Origin: Prorocentrum cordatum
Lineage: Eukaryota > Sar > Dinophyceae > Prorocentrales > Prorocentraceae
Reading direction: 5' to 3'
Length of the DNA stretch: 64,000 bases
Assembly: GCA_963575745.1 (NCBI GenBank)
Contig: CAUYUJ010005636.1
Span: 115,001 to 179,000 of the forward strand
The notes under the pieces are model-generated. The model searched no databases. It had not been told where the DNA came from and saw nothing but the letters and a program-made list of their open reading frames with translations. The translations under genes and the position numbers were made by a program. Positions 20,792 to 33,065 of this stretch are shown here, in pieces; the first letter of the stretch is position 1, and every line of letters starts with the position of its first letter.

Positions 20792-21004
20792 TTCGAGCTC
20801 CCGACTGCCCAAGATGGCACGAACCGCCAGATGACTGCTCCCTGCGGCCCAGATCCTGACATCGAGGACCATGCGAAGAAGGCTCTCGAGCAAGCGAAGA
20901 AGGCATCATCAGCGCCGTGGAACGAGAGCTGCCGCAACCAACTAGACCGTGCAGCTTATCTATATGGTAGTATGGAGAATTTTTATCGCCAGAAATGCAT
21001 AGTT
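20792..21004 (+). CDS. Exon 10 of gene B
   Basis: The frame starts FELPTAQDGTNRQMTAPCGP, continues DHAKKALEQAKKASSAPWNE and QLDRAAYLYGSMENFYRQK. The donor is not obvious; the frame itself stays open to 21043. The alanine/lysine-rich middle is likely helical. A pyrimidine-rich intron follows to 21326. Confidence 0.65.
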
Positions 21005-21326
21005 CACGTACTTCATCCAGCTGCTTCATACCATTCCAAGTAATTCGGGATTGACTGGATATGTCTGGCATTCGGCTAGCCTCTTCCTCCTCCTTTCCAT
21101 CCTCCCCCGCCTCCTGGTCCTCGCCTGTCTTCTCTCGCACCCACCCCCCTCCTCCTCGCCCTCCTCCTTCTCGTACTCCTCCCCCTCGTGCTCCTCCTCG
21201 TCCTCCTCATCCCCCTTCCTCATCCTTCTGTTGGCCCTCCTCCTCATCCTCGTCGCCCACCTCGTCCTCATCGCCCCCCTCCTTCCCTTGACCCCTCGCC
21301 CTCTGCCCCCGCCTCTGCCACCCCAG

Positions 21327-21837
21327 GCAGAACAAGGCCCTTCGGAGCGCAGAGGCAACGATCCCCTGGGCATTGAGTCAGCTACGCGGGGACATGTACA
21401 AGCCTGAGCAGCTGCCGATGCGGCAACTTCTGCATCGTGATTCTTACGCCCATTGTGGAATTGAGGTTGCATGGAATAGGAGCTCATTATGTGCGGACCA
21501 TCCCCGCGTTATTGCATCGGATGCTTATTCTCGTCTTTTATTTGATCTCGTCAGCAACTTGGTGGTTGAGTTGGCTCGGAGGGGCCCCCCCATGACCCAC
21601 GGCTACCCCAAGCAGCAGGTCCTCTTGCTTGACCCCGACCCCGCGACGCAGGCACGGTTCATAGATCAGCTCAGGGAGGATTACCGTTTGCATTGCAAGG
21701 TGCGTGACGACGCCCCGTTCCAGGGTTCCGAGGCGTTCGCCAAGAGGAGCCCGTTCAACAAGGTGTGCGTCCAGCAGATCGTGCGCTGCTTGGAAGTGGA
21801 CGGCTGGAATGCGACCGACAGGCAGTCCATCTCGTGA
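21327..21837 (+). CDS. Exon 11 of gene B
   Basis: The acceptor CCCCAG|G is followed by QNKALRSAEATIPWALSQLR, MYKPEQLPMRQLLHRDSYAH, ARRGPPMTHGYPKQQVLLLD and VQQIVRCLEVDGWNATDR, ending with TGA at 21837. The gene either ends here or splices on: coding sequence with a similar VQQIV start appears at 26.8 kb. In that case the last codons before the TGA are intronic. Confidence 0.7.
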
Positions 21838-23280
21838 AACCGCCCCCGCCCAATTGGAGAAGGAATGGAGATCGGAATGGATGGTCGGAGGGAGGGTATC
21901 TCACCGCTTATCCTGATAGGCTTGCTTCTTGGAGTTCTTCCCGTATACAGATGTGTAAGTATATATGTATATATATAGATACCTAGTATTGCGTATTCGT
22001 ATGTGTGAGGGCGTCGCGTATATACGTGCAAGTGGTTAAATGCGTAGCTCCCCGTAATTGCGGACATGAGTGAGGGCGCTGTCGTCGTCGTCGTCGCCAC
22101 CGTTGTCGCCGTCGCTGTCGCTGTCGTCGTCGTCGTCGTCGCCGTCGGGGGCCCCAGGGGGCGGGGGGCAGGGGCCCCAGAGGGCGAGGAACCCCCGCGC
22201 CGCCAAGGACGACGGCAACCATCTTGACATCAGGGGGCCCCTACCCAGGGACACTGTAAGGCCGTTCGGCGGAGGGGGGGGGGAGAGGAATGGCGCGTTG
22301 AAACGCGTGCGCGTCAATGTACAGACACATGTGACATGTGAGCGTGTATGATTGGAAGTATGCATATCGTATGCGCACGTTGGTATTGCAATTTCGCTTG
22401 GGGGATTGGGTTACAGAAAGTAATGCGGGCGTGGACACTGCGTGGGAAAAGTGAGTGGTTATTTTTTTCTCAGCAACCGCACGTTGAGTATACGGTATAA
22501 CTGCATTGTGCAAATGTGCGCTGGTAATTTTAATTACGCATGGTAAGTGCATGGCGGCGCGCGCGTGCCTAAGTTAACACATGCTGCGCGTGCACCGTTT
22601 TCACGGTATGTGCATGCGTCTAAGACAAGTGCGCGGTACGGGTATGGGGGATGGGAGTGTAACTTTGCTTGGTGCAGGTATGCAATTCACCGATATGTGG
22701 TTTCGCTTGTGGTGGCATGCCTCATGTGTTGCGCGTTATGTTCGCGCGTAGTTCAAGACGCGACCAAACTGAAACGCAACCAATATCAACGCATCAAACT
22801 CGATACGCGGCCAATTCGATGCCCTTCTATCCCAATCTCCCGTCGGAAGCGCCGTCGCGGGCAGGTCTGCGCCGATGCGCTTGGGGCGCGCTATATGTTG
22901 CGCGCCATGTGGCGCGCGCTACGCGGTGAATTCCACGCAAGTTTAGCGCTGCGGTGCAATCGATGCGCGGCGCAAGCTGCGCGGCACAGGCTGCGCGGCG
23001 GGGGCGACGTAGCGCAGCGGGAAATCATTGAATAAGTTTGACGCGCGAGCTGTGTCCGACATGCATTTCGGCAGAGCCAGTGTACAGTTTGTTTTTTTTT
23101 GTCACCCTCAAAGATCGACATTGCGGCGGCAAGCGCGGCGCCAGCGAGCGCCCCCCATCATCTACCATGTCTCTTTCTTCTTCTGTCAATAAGCGGCACC
23201 CTTTTTTCGTCCGCTCCTCTCTGTCAGCGTTTTCCCCCGTGCCCGTCTTCTTCTGTCTATCACCGCCCCTCCAATCACCC
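21838..23280. other. Gap region, first part: GTC array and lower-GC sequence
   Basis: About 4.96 kb separates exons 11 and 12. This part holds a GTC array (22080-22145) and a lower-GC stretch with many GCGCGC and TATGTG words (22300-23040). I see no gene, tRNA or other RNA. Confidence 0.45.
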
Positions 23281-23600
23281 CCATGCGACGAAGATGGCGG
23301 CGACGACGGCGACGGCGACGACGACGGCGACGACGGCGACGACGACGGCGGCGACGGCGGCGACGACGACAACGACGACGACGACGACGACCTCGGCGAC
23401 GACGACGACGGCGGCGGCGGCGGCGTCGGCGACGACGACGGCGACAACGGCGGCGACGACGACGACGACGGCGGCGGCGACGGCGACGACGACGGCGACG
23501 ACGACGACGCCGATGACGACGACGGCGACGGCGACGACGACGGCGGCGGCGGCGGCGGCGCCGTCGTCGGCGTCGGTGGCGACGACGGCGATGACCGCCA
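23281..23600. repeat. GAC/GGC triplet array
   Basis: Near-pure GAC and GGC triplets over about 300 bp, open in all frames of both strands. The long open frames that cross it are artefacts. Confidence 0.9.
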
Positions 23601-25580
23601 GAGGCAGCGACGTTACTCAGCACTGACGGGGTCGAGTTGCGCGGGCCCTCGCCCTGTGCGATGCGCTCGCGGGCGCGGCGCGAGCGCGCCCGCTGTTCGG
23701 GGCGACCCGATCATGGGGCCTGCTGACGATTTATATGCGCCTTCTGTCCGCCGTGGGCGCGCGCTGAATTCGGGCCGCGACGAGTGGCGATCGGGGTCCT
23801 GTCGGCGCGGAGATCGTGCGCGAGGAGATGCAAGACGCGCGCGGGCTGTTGGGGTGGTGCCATCACGTTTCGCCGCGCGCCGCGCGGGCGGCGCAGGCAT
23901 TCCGCGAGGGGCCCGCGGCAGACGTCGCGTGCGTCGTCGCGGACATATCGGAGAAGGGCTTCTGCGTCACGGGGCCAACGTACTTACCGTCGCCCCGAAG
24001 CCATGCATGACCCTTCGGGGATGCACGGACCGCTCGGCGACGCCCGCGCTTGTCGTCGACTGCGGTCGCGGCAGACGTCGCCACCTGTGCCAGGTCGACG
24101 TTCGGGGCGCGGCCTGCGGGCCGTCCCTGGTGAGCAGCCAGCCGAATGCGCTTCGCCCCTCCATGGCTCGCCCCGCGGGGCGGGCGTCTGGGGCAATTCA
24201 GCGGCGGCCGACCTTGGGCCCGTTGCGGGGCCGCGGCGGCCCACATTGGGCCCCCTGCGGCCATTATACCGTGCTGTTGGCATTGATGTTGCCCATGCAA
24301 GGTCGCGAGCCCGCGAGCCGCGAGCGCCCGCGCGCCGCTCGCAAGGCCCACGCGGACAGGCGCGCCGCGACGCGGAGGAATGCCAGGAGCCCAGCGCGCA
24401 GACATGGGGGCCTCGCCCTTCCCTTTCGGCCCCGAACCTGGCGCGCCCCCCGCCCCCCTCCCCCGTCGCCGCGCTTCCCCCCCCCCTCCCCCCCCCGCTG
24501 CCCCACTCCCGCTTGCGTTGATTTTCAGCATTGCCCCCCCCCCCCCCCCCTCTCCCCCCCCCCCACCCCCCCCGCAGCCGCCCGTCGTTTCGCTTCCCAT
24601 CGAGCAGGGCAGAGCGCATTCTGGCGCTTCAATCGACGAGCGCTCAACGCACGCACCTCGCGAGGCTGCGGTTCGAACTGCGCGCGCAGGGCGCGACCAT
24701 TCATGCGAAGCTTTGCTCGCGAACCCCAGGCGGGTCATGCTCTCGAAGGAGAAGAAGGCTGTGGCAGAAGGCGCCGAGGCGAGGTCCGTCAGCGGCTCGG
24801 TGAGTCGGGAGATGCGCGCGCTGGCGCCCCGATTGGCGCAAGTGGCCGCCGCGGGGTACCACGTGCTGGCGGTTCGTCCGAAACCGCCCTTCCCCGTCGG
24901 CAAACCCCAATTGGGGTGTGGCCCGCGGTCCGCGGGGCCGCGCGGCCCCCGCGACTGCGCCGAGACGGTCTCCGATTTGCGACGGGAGCAACTTCGATGG
25001 CTTGCGGGCCCCGCTCGTGAAGCACCCGCCTTCGACGGCGGCCAGGTTTGAGAAGCGGGCTCGCGAGCGCCTGGCGGTGGCCGCGGGCGGCGGCATTCAC
25101 GTCGGGCGGCGGCGATCGCGGGGCGGCCGTTCTGTCGCATTATTGTTGGCATCGAAGTCGCCCATGCGAGGCCGCGAACCGCGAGCCCGTGAGCCGCGAG
25201 CACCCGCGCGCCGCTCACACATTCCGCGCGGACAAGCGAGCCGCGACGCGGGGAGGGGTGGTCCAGAAGCCCGACGCGCAGGCAAGAGGCTTGCCGACAA
25301 GCTGCGCGCCCGCGATTCTCTTCCGCCCCCCCCCGTTCTTTCCCCCGTAGCCTTTCCCCCTCCGCCGCGAACTCCCCCCTCCCTTTGCCGCCGCGCTGCA
25401 CTTGTGTAGCCGTCCCGCGCCTCGCCTCGTGCTGCCGAGCAGATGCTGCTCCTTTATGCAGGCATTCGGCTGCCGTTGCCCCGCGCGCTCGCCCCGCGCT
25501 CTTTTCTCGTGCGTGCTGGCTCCTGCCGCAAGCGGCCCCCCTCTGCTCGCGGGGTCGCCCGCGCGCCTATCGGCCCGATC
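23601..25580 (+). other. GC-rich block with scattered exon-like pieces, unassigned
   Basis: Two pieces look more protein-like than their surroundings: QDARGLLGWCHHVSPRAARA with GPAADVACVVADISEKGF (about 23820-24010), and SKEKKAVAEGAEARSVSGSV with SREMRALAPRLAQVAAAGYH (about 24735-24870). Frames break repeatedly between them. They could be decayed retroelement or gene fragments. I cannot assign a function. Confidence 0.25.
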
Positions 25581-25584
25581 TGCG

Positions 25585-25940
25585 GGCGAGCGGGGGGGGG
25601 GGGTGGAGGAGGGGGGGGGGGGGGGTGGGGGGGGGGGGGGGATCGGAAGGGGCGGAGGAGAGGGAATATGGGGGGGGGAGGAGGGCGAGGGGGGGGGGGG
25701 AGGAGGGAGGGTGGGGAGGTGGCAGGAGGGAGGGGGCGAGGAGTAGGATGGGGGAAGAGGGGGCGGGGGGACGGGTGATAGGGACGGGGGAGAGGGAGGG
25801 GGGGAGGAGGAGAAAGGAGGGAGAGGAGGAGACGGAGGGAGGCGGATGAGGAGGAGGAGGAAGAGGGGGAGGAGGAGGAGGGAGGAGGAGGAAGACGGGA
25901 GGAGGGGGGAGGAGGGAAGGAGCGGAGGAGCACCCCCCGT
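25585..25940. repeat. G-run and GGAGG purine array
   Basis: Poly-G with single-base interruptions (25590-25680) grades into GGAGGAGG sequence. It can form G-quadruplex structures in principle. No gene. Confidence 0.85.
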
Positions 25941-26282
25941 TTGCCACCCGCCCACCACCCACCCACCACCCACCACCCACCCACAATCCACCCACCCACC
26001 ACCCACCCACCACCCGCCCACCACGCACCACCCACCCACCCACCCACCCAAAGCCCACCCACCACCCACACCACGCCCACTCACCACCCACCCACCACTC
26101 ACCCACCACTTGTCCACCACCCACCCACCACCCACCCACGACCTTCCAAACACCACCCATCCACCACCCACGCGCACCCACCACCAGCCCACCACCCCCA
26201 ACCACCCACCCACCCAAAACCCACACACCACCCACTCAGCACCCACCCGCTGCCCACCCACCGCCCACCCACCACCCGCCAA
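25941..26282. repeat. CCACCCAC-type array
   Basis: CACC and CCAC words repeat for about 340 bp with little interruption. Open frames give only H, P and T. After the array there is a unique sequence of about 500 bp without coding support before the next exon. Confidence 0.88.
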
Positions 26283-26794
26283 CAATTTCGCCCCCCTCCC
26301 CCCCCCATCCCCATGGTCTCCAGGTGGTTTCGCTCGCGCCTCCGCCCCTTCATTCTCTTCCGCAAGGTCGGGGTGCCGCCCTCGTGGTTTGGCATTATTT
26401 TTTGGGGGCGGGGTGGGTGGAGGGCGCGCCACTGGCAACATCCCCACCCAATCGTGTCATATCTGGTCGGGCATTGCGAGCGCCGCGCGTGGTGCAGATC
26501 ATTGCTAGGTGCGCACTGCCGCGTTTATATGTGCAGCCCACGTACTAGGCATTAGCATGTGATCATGTGTAGTGAATAGTGTCGGGGGAGGGTGTGGGGG
26601 GAGCACGCATTATATATCTAAACACGTATAATGGGTCAAATATTGGAGGTAACAAATGCGCGTGGTTTACCGGAAGGGGGCGGGGAGGACACGTTTGGAG
26701 TCAGCGCTGGTGCTCTCGTATTAGGGCGTCGAGAAACCTTGCGTGGCCGATTCCAATCTCCATTCCGGGGGCGGAGTTTTCGTGCCCCCCCTAG

Positions 26795-27518
26795 ACTGAA
26801 AACGTTCACTACGACAAAGTGCACGCGCTTCGTGGTGCAACAAATTGTAGAGGATTGTTTCAATAAGGCCAAGTCAAAAGTTGCCATGCAGGGCAATCAG
26901 GTATGCACCCCCCAGTCGGCGATGAGCGCCGCCATCGACGCAGGGGCGATTACAACGACGCATCATTTCCAAGAGGTCGATCGGCATTCAGTGCCGCCCT
27001 GTCGGAACGAGGTCTTCGGTGAACATGCTTTCTCGGCGTCGCTGGTGAAATCTTCTCTGCACCCAGATCTCAAAGCAATGGATTTGACTTCCGCGTCATC
27101 TTTCTCGGAGCCCACTTGGTGGTCGCCTGGAGCGAATGGGTATTACCGGCCCTTCGCAGAGATCGAGGTCCTGAGACAGGCGGAGCAGGGGAAAGTGTTC
27201 GGGAAGCTTCGCAAGCGTTTCTTTGCCAATCTCATTAATAAGCACATGATGTTCAGGCGCCGTGGCACGCCCACTTGGTACCTCGGGCTGGGCGTCATCA
27301 GTGGCTGCCTCGGCGTTGCCTGGGAGCTCGCGCAGGGGGGGCCCGGGGAGTACAGGCCCAAGAGTGACATCTCCACGAAGCGCAGCTTCGTCGTGATCGT
27401 CGAGCCCGAGATGTACGAGGCCGTCGCCGTGGAGTACTGGTCCCCGCTGCACCAGGCCGTCTTCAAGGAGATGGCTGCCCAGCACGTGGTCCAGACATCC
27501 ACGAGCGTGGCTGTCAAG
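26795..27518 (+). CDS. Exon 12 of gene B (or first exon of a further gene)
   Basis: The frame is open for more than 720 bases after CCCTAG. It includes RFVVQQIVEDCFNKAKSKVA, TPTWYLGLGVISGCLGVAWE and SFVVIVEPEMYEAVAVEYWS, ending TSVAVK with a GC donor at 27519. The true acceptor may be internal, for example the AG at 26839-26840. The next intron is phase 0 on both sides. Confidence 0.65.
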
Positions 27519-27872
27519 GCTGCTCGTTCAAGCAGTCCCGTCCTCCCGAGTGCCTCTCTGCTTTAGTCGTGATCGCATTGGCCCTCGTGCCCCGTCGCTC
27601 TCATGTCCATCCCGTCCTCGACCACTTAGCCGAGCCTTCGGGTCTCTCCCTACGCCTCCCCCCTCCCCACACGTCCTCGTCGCCACATTCCTGCCTCGCG
27701 TTCCTCCCCTCCTCCATCTCGCAATCCCGTCTCCTCCCTCCTCCCTCCCACACTCCCTCTCCCTCTCTCCCTCTCTCTGTCTCTCTGTCCCTCTCTCTCC
27801 AATCCTCCACTCTCTCATCCGTCTCCTTCTCCCTCCCCCCCTCGCGCGCCTCGCCTGCCCTCGGCCGCGCAG
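27519..27872 (+). other. GC-AG intron with CTCTCC pyrimidine tract
   Basis: 354 bp. It starts GCTGCT and ends CCGCGCAG, with a strong CT-rich tract across 27600-27850. The flanking exons are both phase 0. Confidence 0.65.
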
Positions 27873-28283
27873 GAGTCTGATGAGTACGACGCCTTCAGGA
27901 TCGTCTGTCACCAGACGACGCCGCCGAGGCCGTTGTTGCAATGCGCCGCGGAGGAGGGCTTCTGGGACCTTTCCACCGCACAGGTAAAAGAGATCGCAGA
28001 TTGTTACGAGCTCGAGTACGAGAGCTGCAGCATGATCAACTTGTTGGTGGCGCTGGGGCGCCGCTTTGTCCCGAACTGCTCCGACGAGATCCTCGTGCGC
28101 GTCCTCCAGAAGCGCACGCTTCACTACGAGCTCGACGATTCGATCGACGAGCTGGTGCATCTCGACTGGGTTGTCGACCTCTGCGACAAGCCGACGGGGG
28201 AGGAGCTGCTCAAGCAGGTCCACTACGCCAAGGAGGCCGTGCAGAACAGGGACGACTTCCATCGCAGCGTGATCCAGTTCAAG
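27873..28283 (+). CDS. Exon 13 of gene B
   Basis: A clean 137-codon exon between AG|G and GT, phase 0 at both ends. It reads ESDEYDAFRIVCHQTTPPRP, VKEIADCYELEYESCSMINL, VALGRRFVPNCSDEILVRVL and ELDDSIDELVHLDWVVDLCD, ending RSVIQFK. It is acidic with regular hydrophobic spacing, likely helical. This is the best supported exon of the window, but the family is unknown to me. Confidence 0.82.
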
Positions 28284-28498
28284 GTTCCGACATCGACGAC
28301 GACGACGACGACGACGACTACGACGAGTTCGACTCCTTTCGAGTTCAGCGAACCTTTTTGGATCAGAGAGCGGTTCGATGACTGCGAGCCCGACTCGATT
28401 CGATCTGGCTTTGTCGGATCTCTTGGCCGCTCGACCCGCTACGGATTCACGATGGACCCATTGGATTCGCATTCGAGTCGATGTTTGTCCCTGGCCAG
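28284..28498 (+). other. GT-AG intron with a GAC array at its 5' end
   Basis: 215 bp, phase 0. The donor GTTCCG is followed within ten bases by a GAC array (28293-28325). It ends TGGCCAG|G. It is the clearest example here of a triplet array placed just inside a splice donor. Confidence 0.75.
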
Positions 28499-28954
28499 GT
28501 TCAGACGAGGGGGAAGATGCCTGCCAGCCTGAAGAACCCCAAGCACCCCTTGTACAAGTGCGTGTACCCGCCGCCCCCGAAGCCAGAGGACGACCTCACT
28601 CAAGAGGTCGCCAATCGGCTGATGCCCCCCAGCGTCAGCATTTGGCGCAGCAACGTGCGAGGGGGTTGGCATTTTCACGTGAAGGGCCACGCTCGGGGCA
28701 GCGAGCCTTGGGGCAAGCACGGTGGCTCCAGCTACCAGGCCTTTCTCGCTGTGCTGAAGCGTGCGTGGTCCACCTGGCTCCGCGATCAGACCTTGGACAT
28801 CAGCAGCTGCCCCATCATGGGGGCTCTTTTAAGTCCAGGTGCACGGCCTCTTTTTTCGCCGCGGAGCGGGGGGGGATGCGAAGGCAAGACGCCCTCGTGC
28901 ATGATTGCCCCGTGGGCGGGGCTCCCAGGAGGACGGGGGAGGAGGAGGAACTAA
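28499..28954 (+). CDS. Terminal exon of gene B
   Basis: Joins the previous exon in phase 0 and starts VQTRGKMPASLKNPKHPLYK. A tryptophan-rich stretch follows: SIWRSNVRGGWHFHVKGHAR, EPWGKHGGSSYQAFLAVLKR and AWSTWL. It ends at a TAA at 28952-28954 after a low-complexity glycine/arginine tail, so the functional end may be a little earlier. A W-x(n)-W-H pattern like this could be a small nucleic-acid-binding module, but that is a guess. Confidence 0.65.
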   Translation, partial: VQTRGKMPASLKNPKHPLYKCVYPPPPKPEDDLTQEVANRLMPPSVSIWRSNVRGGWHFHVKGHARGSEPWGKHGGSSYQAFLAVLKRAWSTWLRDQTLDISSCPIMGALLSPGARPLFSPRSGGGCEGKTPSCMIAPWAGLPGGRGRRRN

Positions 28955-31450
28955 ACTGCACAACATTCTTGGGACATGCACGTTCTGGCGATGCCGCGTC
29001 GGCGCTTCGCGCAGCTTTGTGTTTGTGCGCTTGGAGTTCACGTGTACATCACTCGGGCGCGCGCGCGCCCTTCGAGCTGCTGAAAAACAACGTCTCTCTG
29101 GCAGTGGCCGTGGCTGTCAGTGCCTGCTCGTTCCCACCTGCTCGCTCATTCCAGTGCGGTCGATTGCCCTGTCCTCCCAGTTCGCCCAGCGCTGCGCTTC
29201 AGGGAAGGCGGGTGTGCGCCTCGATTCGGGGGTGTGCCCTCCAACTGACATGGTAACCGAAACCCGTTTCAAGGTTGTGTTTGGTTCGATGTGTTATGTT
29301 CATGGTATCGTGTAGTTGCCCTTTCGTGCGCATTATCTCGAGAGCTTCGCTCCCCCCGCCGCCCCTTCCTGAGGCGTTCGCCTGGCTATCGCCTGGTCGC
29401 TCCCATGGAGTGCCCCCAGTGCGTGCGTGTTCAAGGGGCGCCTGGGGTGCTCCCGCTGGGGGGGGGGGGGGGTTGTGCTATCCTCGCCCCCCGCTGCCGG
29501 TTGGATGGCGGGGCGCGCTGGGGGCAGCGCGTCGCGTGTACTCAGAGCTCTCCAGATATGCCCGCCAGGAGAGGGCCACTTGCGCGCCTTCATCGGTCTT
29601 CGCTTCGCGGGTCAGCGGGCCAGCGGCGGGCTCTGAGGGGGGCCGGGCCCGCGGAGGCCGCCAGGGCGCGCTTGGTGGGCAGGGCCAAGGAGATCCTTCG
29701 AGAGGATCGAGAGGTCCCGATGTGGAGCGCCATGCAGACAATAGATCGAGGTCTCAGGCGCATTGAGGGGCCTCTGGAAACCTCGAAGTAGAACGACGAG
29801 GCGGCGACGGATCAGGCCCCGAGCCGTCTACACGACCGCCGCCCGAAACATCGTCGCGCGGAACCGCTCCGGAGATTCTCTCCGCGGGGGGCGCCGGCGT
29901 CGCCAGGGGCGACCCCGTCAGCTCTGACGTGGCGCGCCTCTTCTCCAACCGCATGCTTGACCTCCGCGCGTTCAGCGCTGGGGCTCGCGCCTCATCTAAG
30001 CTCCGCATCAGCCTGCAGCCCCCAGCGCGACCACCGATCGCCGACCGCCGCTGGACGGGCGAGAGAGGCCCTCGCGCCCAGCGCCAAGACGCAGCATGCA
30101 GCTGCGGTGCAGGGGGCAAAGGCAGCTCCCGAGCCTCGTCGAAACCAGGATCGCTCACGCGCGATGACCGACCAGAGTCGAGACGACCTAGCGAGCGGCT
30201 GGATATGCGGAGCCACCAGGGCCCGCGTGCCGGAGGGGCTCTCTGCCCCAGAGAGCGCGCGGGGCTGCTTGTCTGGGCATTTTCTCTCAGTCAGTATCGC
30301 GCGACAGGAGCAAGTTGATGAAAACGAGGAGGTTCTTGCCCACCAACTTGCCCAAGTCATTCCGGATCGTCAAAGATGCCCGCCGCCGCGGCTGGCTGGC
30401 ATTCGCCGAACGCGTCACCGTGGGGGGCAACGGTTGGGGGCGTTGCTTTTTTCGCGCAGCGGCTGCATCATGGGGGTGGCGCACCAGAAGCTGCGTCCGG
30501 CGAAATGGCGCTGTGAAGCAGGAGAGGATGTGTTTGTGCAGGGCATCATGCGCGGTCCGGGGTGGTCTTAGAATGGCTCCGACGCGACATTCTCTGCAAT
30601 GGCGCAGGCTTCAACGCCGTTCCCAGGAGCGAAGCAGCACCTGCCGTTCCACCCGGCGATGCTCGAGCGGAACCACGACGTCGCCGACGGGGCGGACGAG
30701 GTGGAGGACGGCTTGATCAAGACCCAGAGAGACCTGTGCAGGGCCGCCGGCTTTCGCCGAGCGGCGTCTCTCAAGAAGAGCTCGGAAACGGTGGGGGGGG
30801 CACGCGGGCGTGGCGCGGTCATCTCTCGACGGCGAGCCGAGGGGCCCCCGTCCGAAGATGGAGCAGACCCAGGAGGGCCTCCAGGACAGGTTTGAAGCGC
30901 CGTTCCGGAGCAGACTGCGGCGATCGCGACGGTTCAGGCTCGGGCGCGGGCATGGGCTGGTCAAGCAGGCGGGCACGCCCAATCAAGGACCACAGCGGTG
31001 GCATGTCAGTCGGTTCAGGAGCGGTCGTGCACGAGCCCGCGGCGGCCGCGGTTCCGCGCGCAGCTCCGGCAGCGACAGCCCAGTCCTGAGCCAGAGACGA
31101 TCTTCGTCGGCGCCCATCCGCTGGGGGCTAGCACCGGCGACGGGGCGACGTTCTCATCGGCGGGGCCGCCTCCGCAGCGGCAAGCGTCGTGGTGGGCGAT
31201 GGGGCCGGCCCCGCCGCCTCAGCCGCCCCCGCGGAATTGCGTCGCCACTGCGCTTCTGGATCCTACCAAGGCACCTCTAGCCATGAAGTCACAGGCGATG
31301 CTGCACGCCCAAGTCGCCATCTGGGCGAGGGCCCCGTCGGCGGCGGCGCCGCCGCGCCTGCGAGGCTATCCAATCCAACTTGCGGCTCGCCCGCAAACCC
31401 GGGCCAGCTGATCGGCGCTCGCGGGCAACCGGCCAGGGGCACGGGAGGTT
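28955..31450 (+). other. GC-rich block with exon-like fragments
   Basis: Protein-like pieces include RLVGRAKEILREDREVPMW-type sequence ending at TAG 29791, DVARLFSNRMLDLRAFSAGA (about 29925-29990), and from 30599 MAQASTPFPGAKQHLPFHPA with RDLCRAAGFRRAASLKKSSE before a GT at 30790. They are in different frames. They may be exons of one unknown gene or decayed element sequence. I do not recognise them. Confidence 0.28.
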
Positions 31451-31539
31451 CCCCCGACGCATGTTCGTTCGAGCTACGTCACGCCGTCTGCGGCCAGCAT
31501 CCGCCCGAAGAAGACGGCGGCGGAAAGGGGCCTTCGAGA

Positions 31540-32441
31540 GTCCCAGCAGGTTGCCAAGACAACCCCAAGAGGGGCACAGGAGGTCCCAAGAGTGCCCCAG
31601 AGGGCCTCGAAAGACCCCCCCAAGACGGCCCAAGAGGTCCCCAAAACGACCCAAGCCAAGACGGCCCAAAGGAGCCCCACTTGGACCCCCAAGAAAGCCC
31701 AGAGAGGCCATATTCTTTGATTTTCGCAAGGTTGGTTGTCAGTTGCTTGTGAGACGTGCCGAAGTCTTTACACCAAAAGGACTCCAAGACACTGAGCAAA
31801 CGATCTCACGCCTTCACAGAGTACGAGCGCTTTCCGCCCCCGTGCGAAGCAGGTCTAATAACAGTCGGCCCATCCCGTCGCCTTGCCTGGGTTGTTGGTC
31901 TGAGACCTCTTGGATGGTCGTTGGGATCTCGTCGAGGCCTCTCGGGGGCCTCCTGGAAGCACGTGCGAGAATTTTGGGGGGCTGTTTCGGGGCGTCTTGG
32001 GGGCCTCGTGGAGCGCCTCTTGGGGCGCAAGTCTTAGATGTTCGGTTCGTGCTTTCTTCATTGGGCGGCTCTTGGGGCCGTTTGGGGGCCATTTTGGGTC
32101 GCCTCTTGGGGTCGTCTTGGGGGCTTCCGTGACCATTTTGAGGCGGTCTTCGCCTTTTGTGATTCCGCGGGCGTCAGAAAAGTGGAGAACGCCAGCAGCA
32201 TTGAAAAAACCCACATACATTTAATGCACATCAATGAGTTTGGTCTCTCGGGACCCACTTGGGCAGGCTTGTGGGGTTCTCTTGGGGCGTCTCGAAGGGA
32301 TTATCCGTCCGTTTTGAGGCCATCCTGGGCGTCTTGGACAGCGCGCGGGCTGTCTCGGAGGCCTCATGAAGGTTTATTGCGGCCCTCTTTGCCCGTTTGG
32401 GGGCCATCTTGGGCGGGGCCACCGCACCAAAGGCCCATGCG

Positions 32442-32472
<31 letters not shown>

Positions 32473-33065
32473 ACGTCCAGAAGCGCCTGGAAAACCGGAG
32501 GTCCAGGTCATAAGAACCTTACACACCCTCCACCTCTCAGGGTTGCATGAGCCGTGGGGCACTCCACTACGTGCTGACGGCACGGTGGGCGGGCGACTTC
32601 CATTGCTCAGTCGTTTTTGTCCGATTCGCTCGAGAAATCCTCAAAACATCGGCTTCGGAGGGGACTCCGAATCAACGTTGTCTTAGAATCGCTCCCGGAG
32701 GGCTCTCGAACGGCCCACAGGAGGCCCCCAAAACGCCCCATAGGGCCCCAAGAGCGACCCCCAAGAGCGCTCCAGGAGGCACCCATACATGTCACAAGAA
32801 CCCCAAGACGGCCCAAGACGGGGCAAGAGGACCTCAAGAGACTCCCAGGAACGCCCCAGGAGGACCCCAGACGGCCCAAGAAAGCCCCAAGACGGCCCAC
32901 GATGGCGCCGAGGCGGCCCAAGAAAGCTCCCAAAGAACCCACGACGCGCCCAGACAGCCCAAGAAGACCCCAGAAACCCACAAGAGGACCCAAGAGGCCC
33001 CCAAGAGCCCCCCAGCAGGCCCCAAGACAACCCCACGCGGTGGCAGGCGCCCCCAGGGTAGCCCG
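31540..33065. repeat. CTTGGGGCC-type minisatellite clusters in alternating orientation
   Basis: 31560-31720 is in the CCAAGACGGCCC orientation, 31890-32420 in the opposite CTTGGGGGCC orientation, and 32700-33060 again in the first. Neighbouring clusters are therefore inverted relative to each other and could pair. An AC dinucleotide run is at about 32440-32470. A single copy of the 75-bp repeat core is at 32626. Confidence 0.7.

Noticed and set aside
23038-25401. Long open frames of 500-660 codons on both strands
   Set aside because: They cross a GAC array and very GC-rich DNA where stops are rare by composition; plus and minus frames are equally long.
32080-32110. Spliced-leader match at GCCATTTTGGGTCGCC
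   Set aside because: It breaks down after eleven bases and lies in a CTTGGGG-type repeat cluster, so chance similarity is likely.
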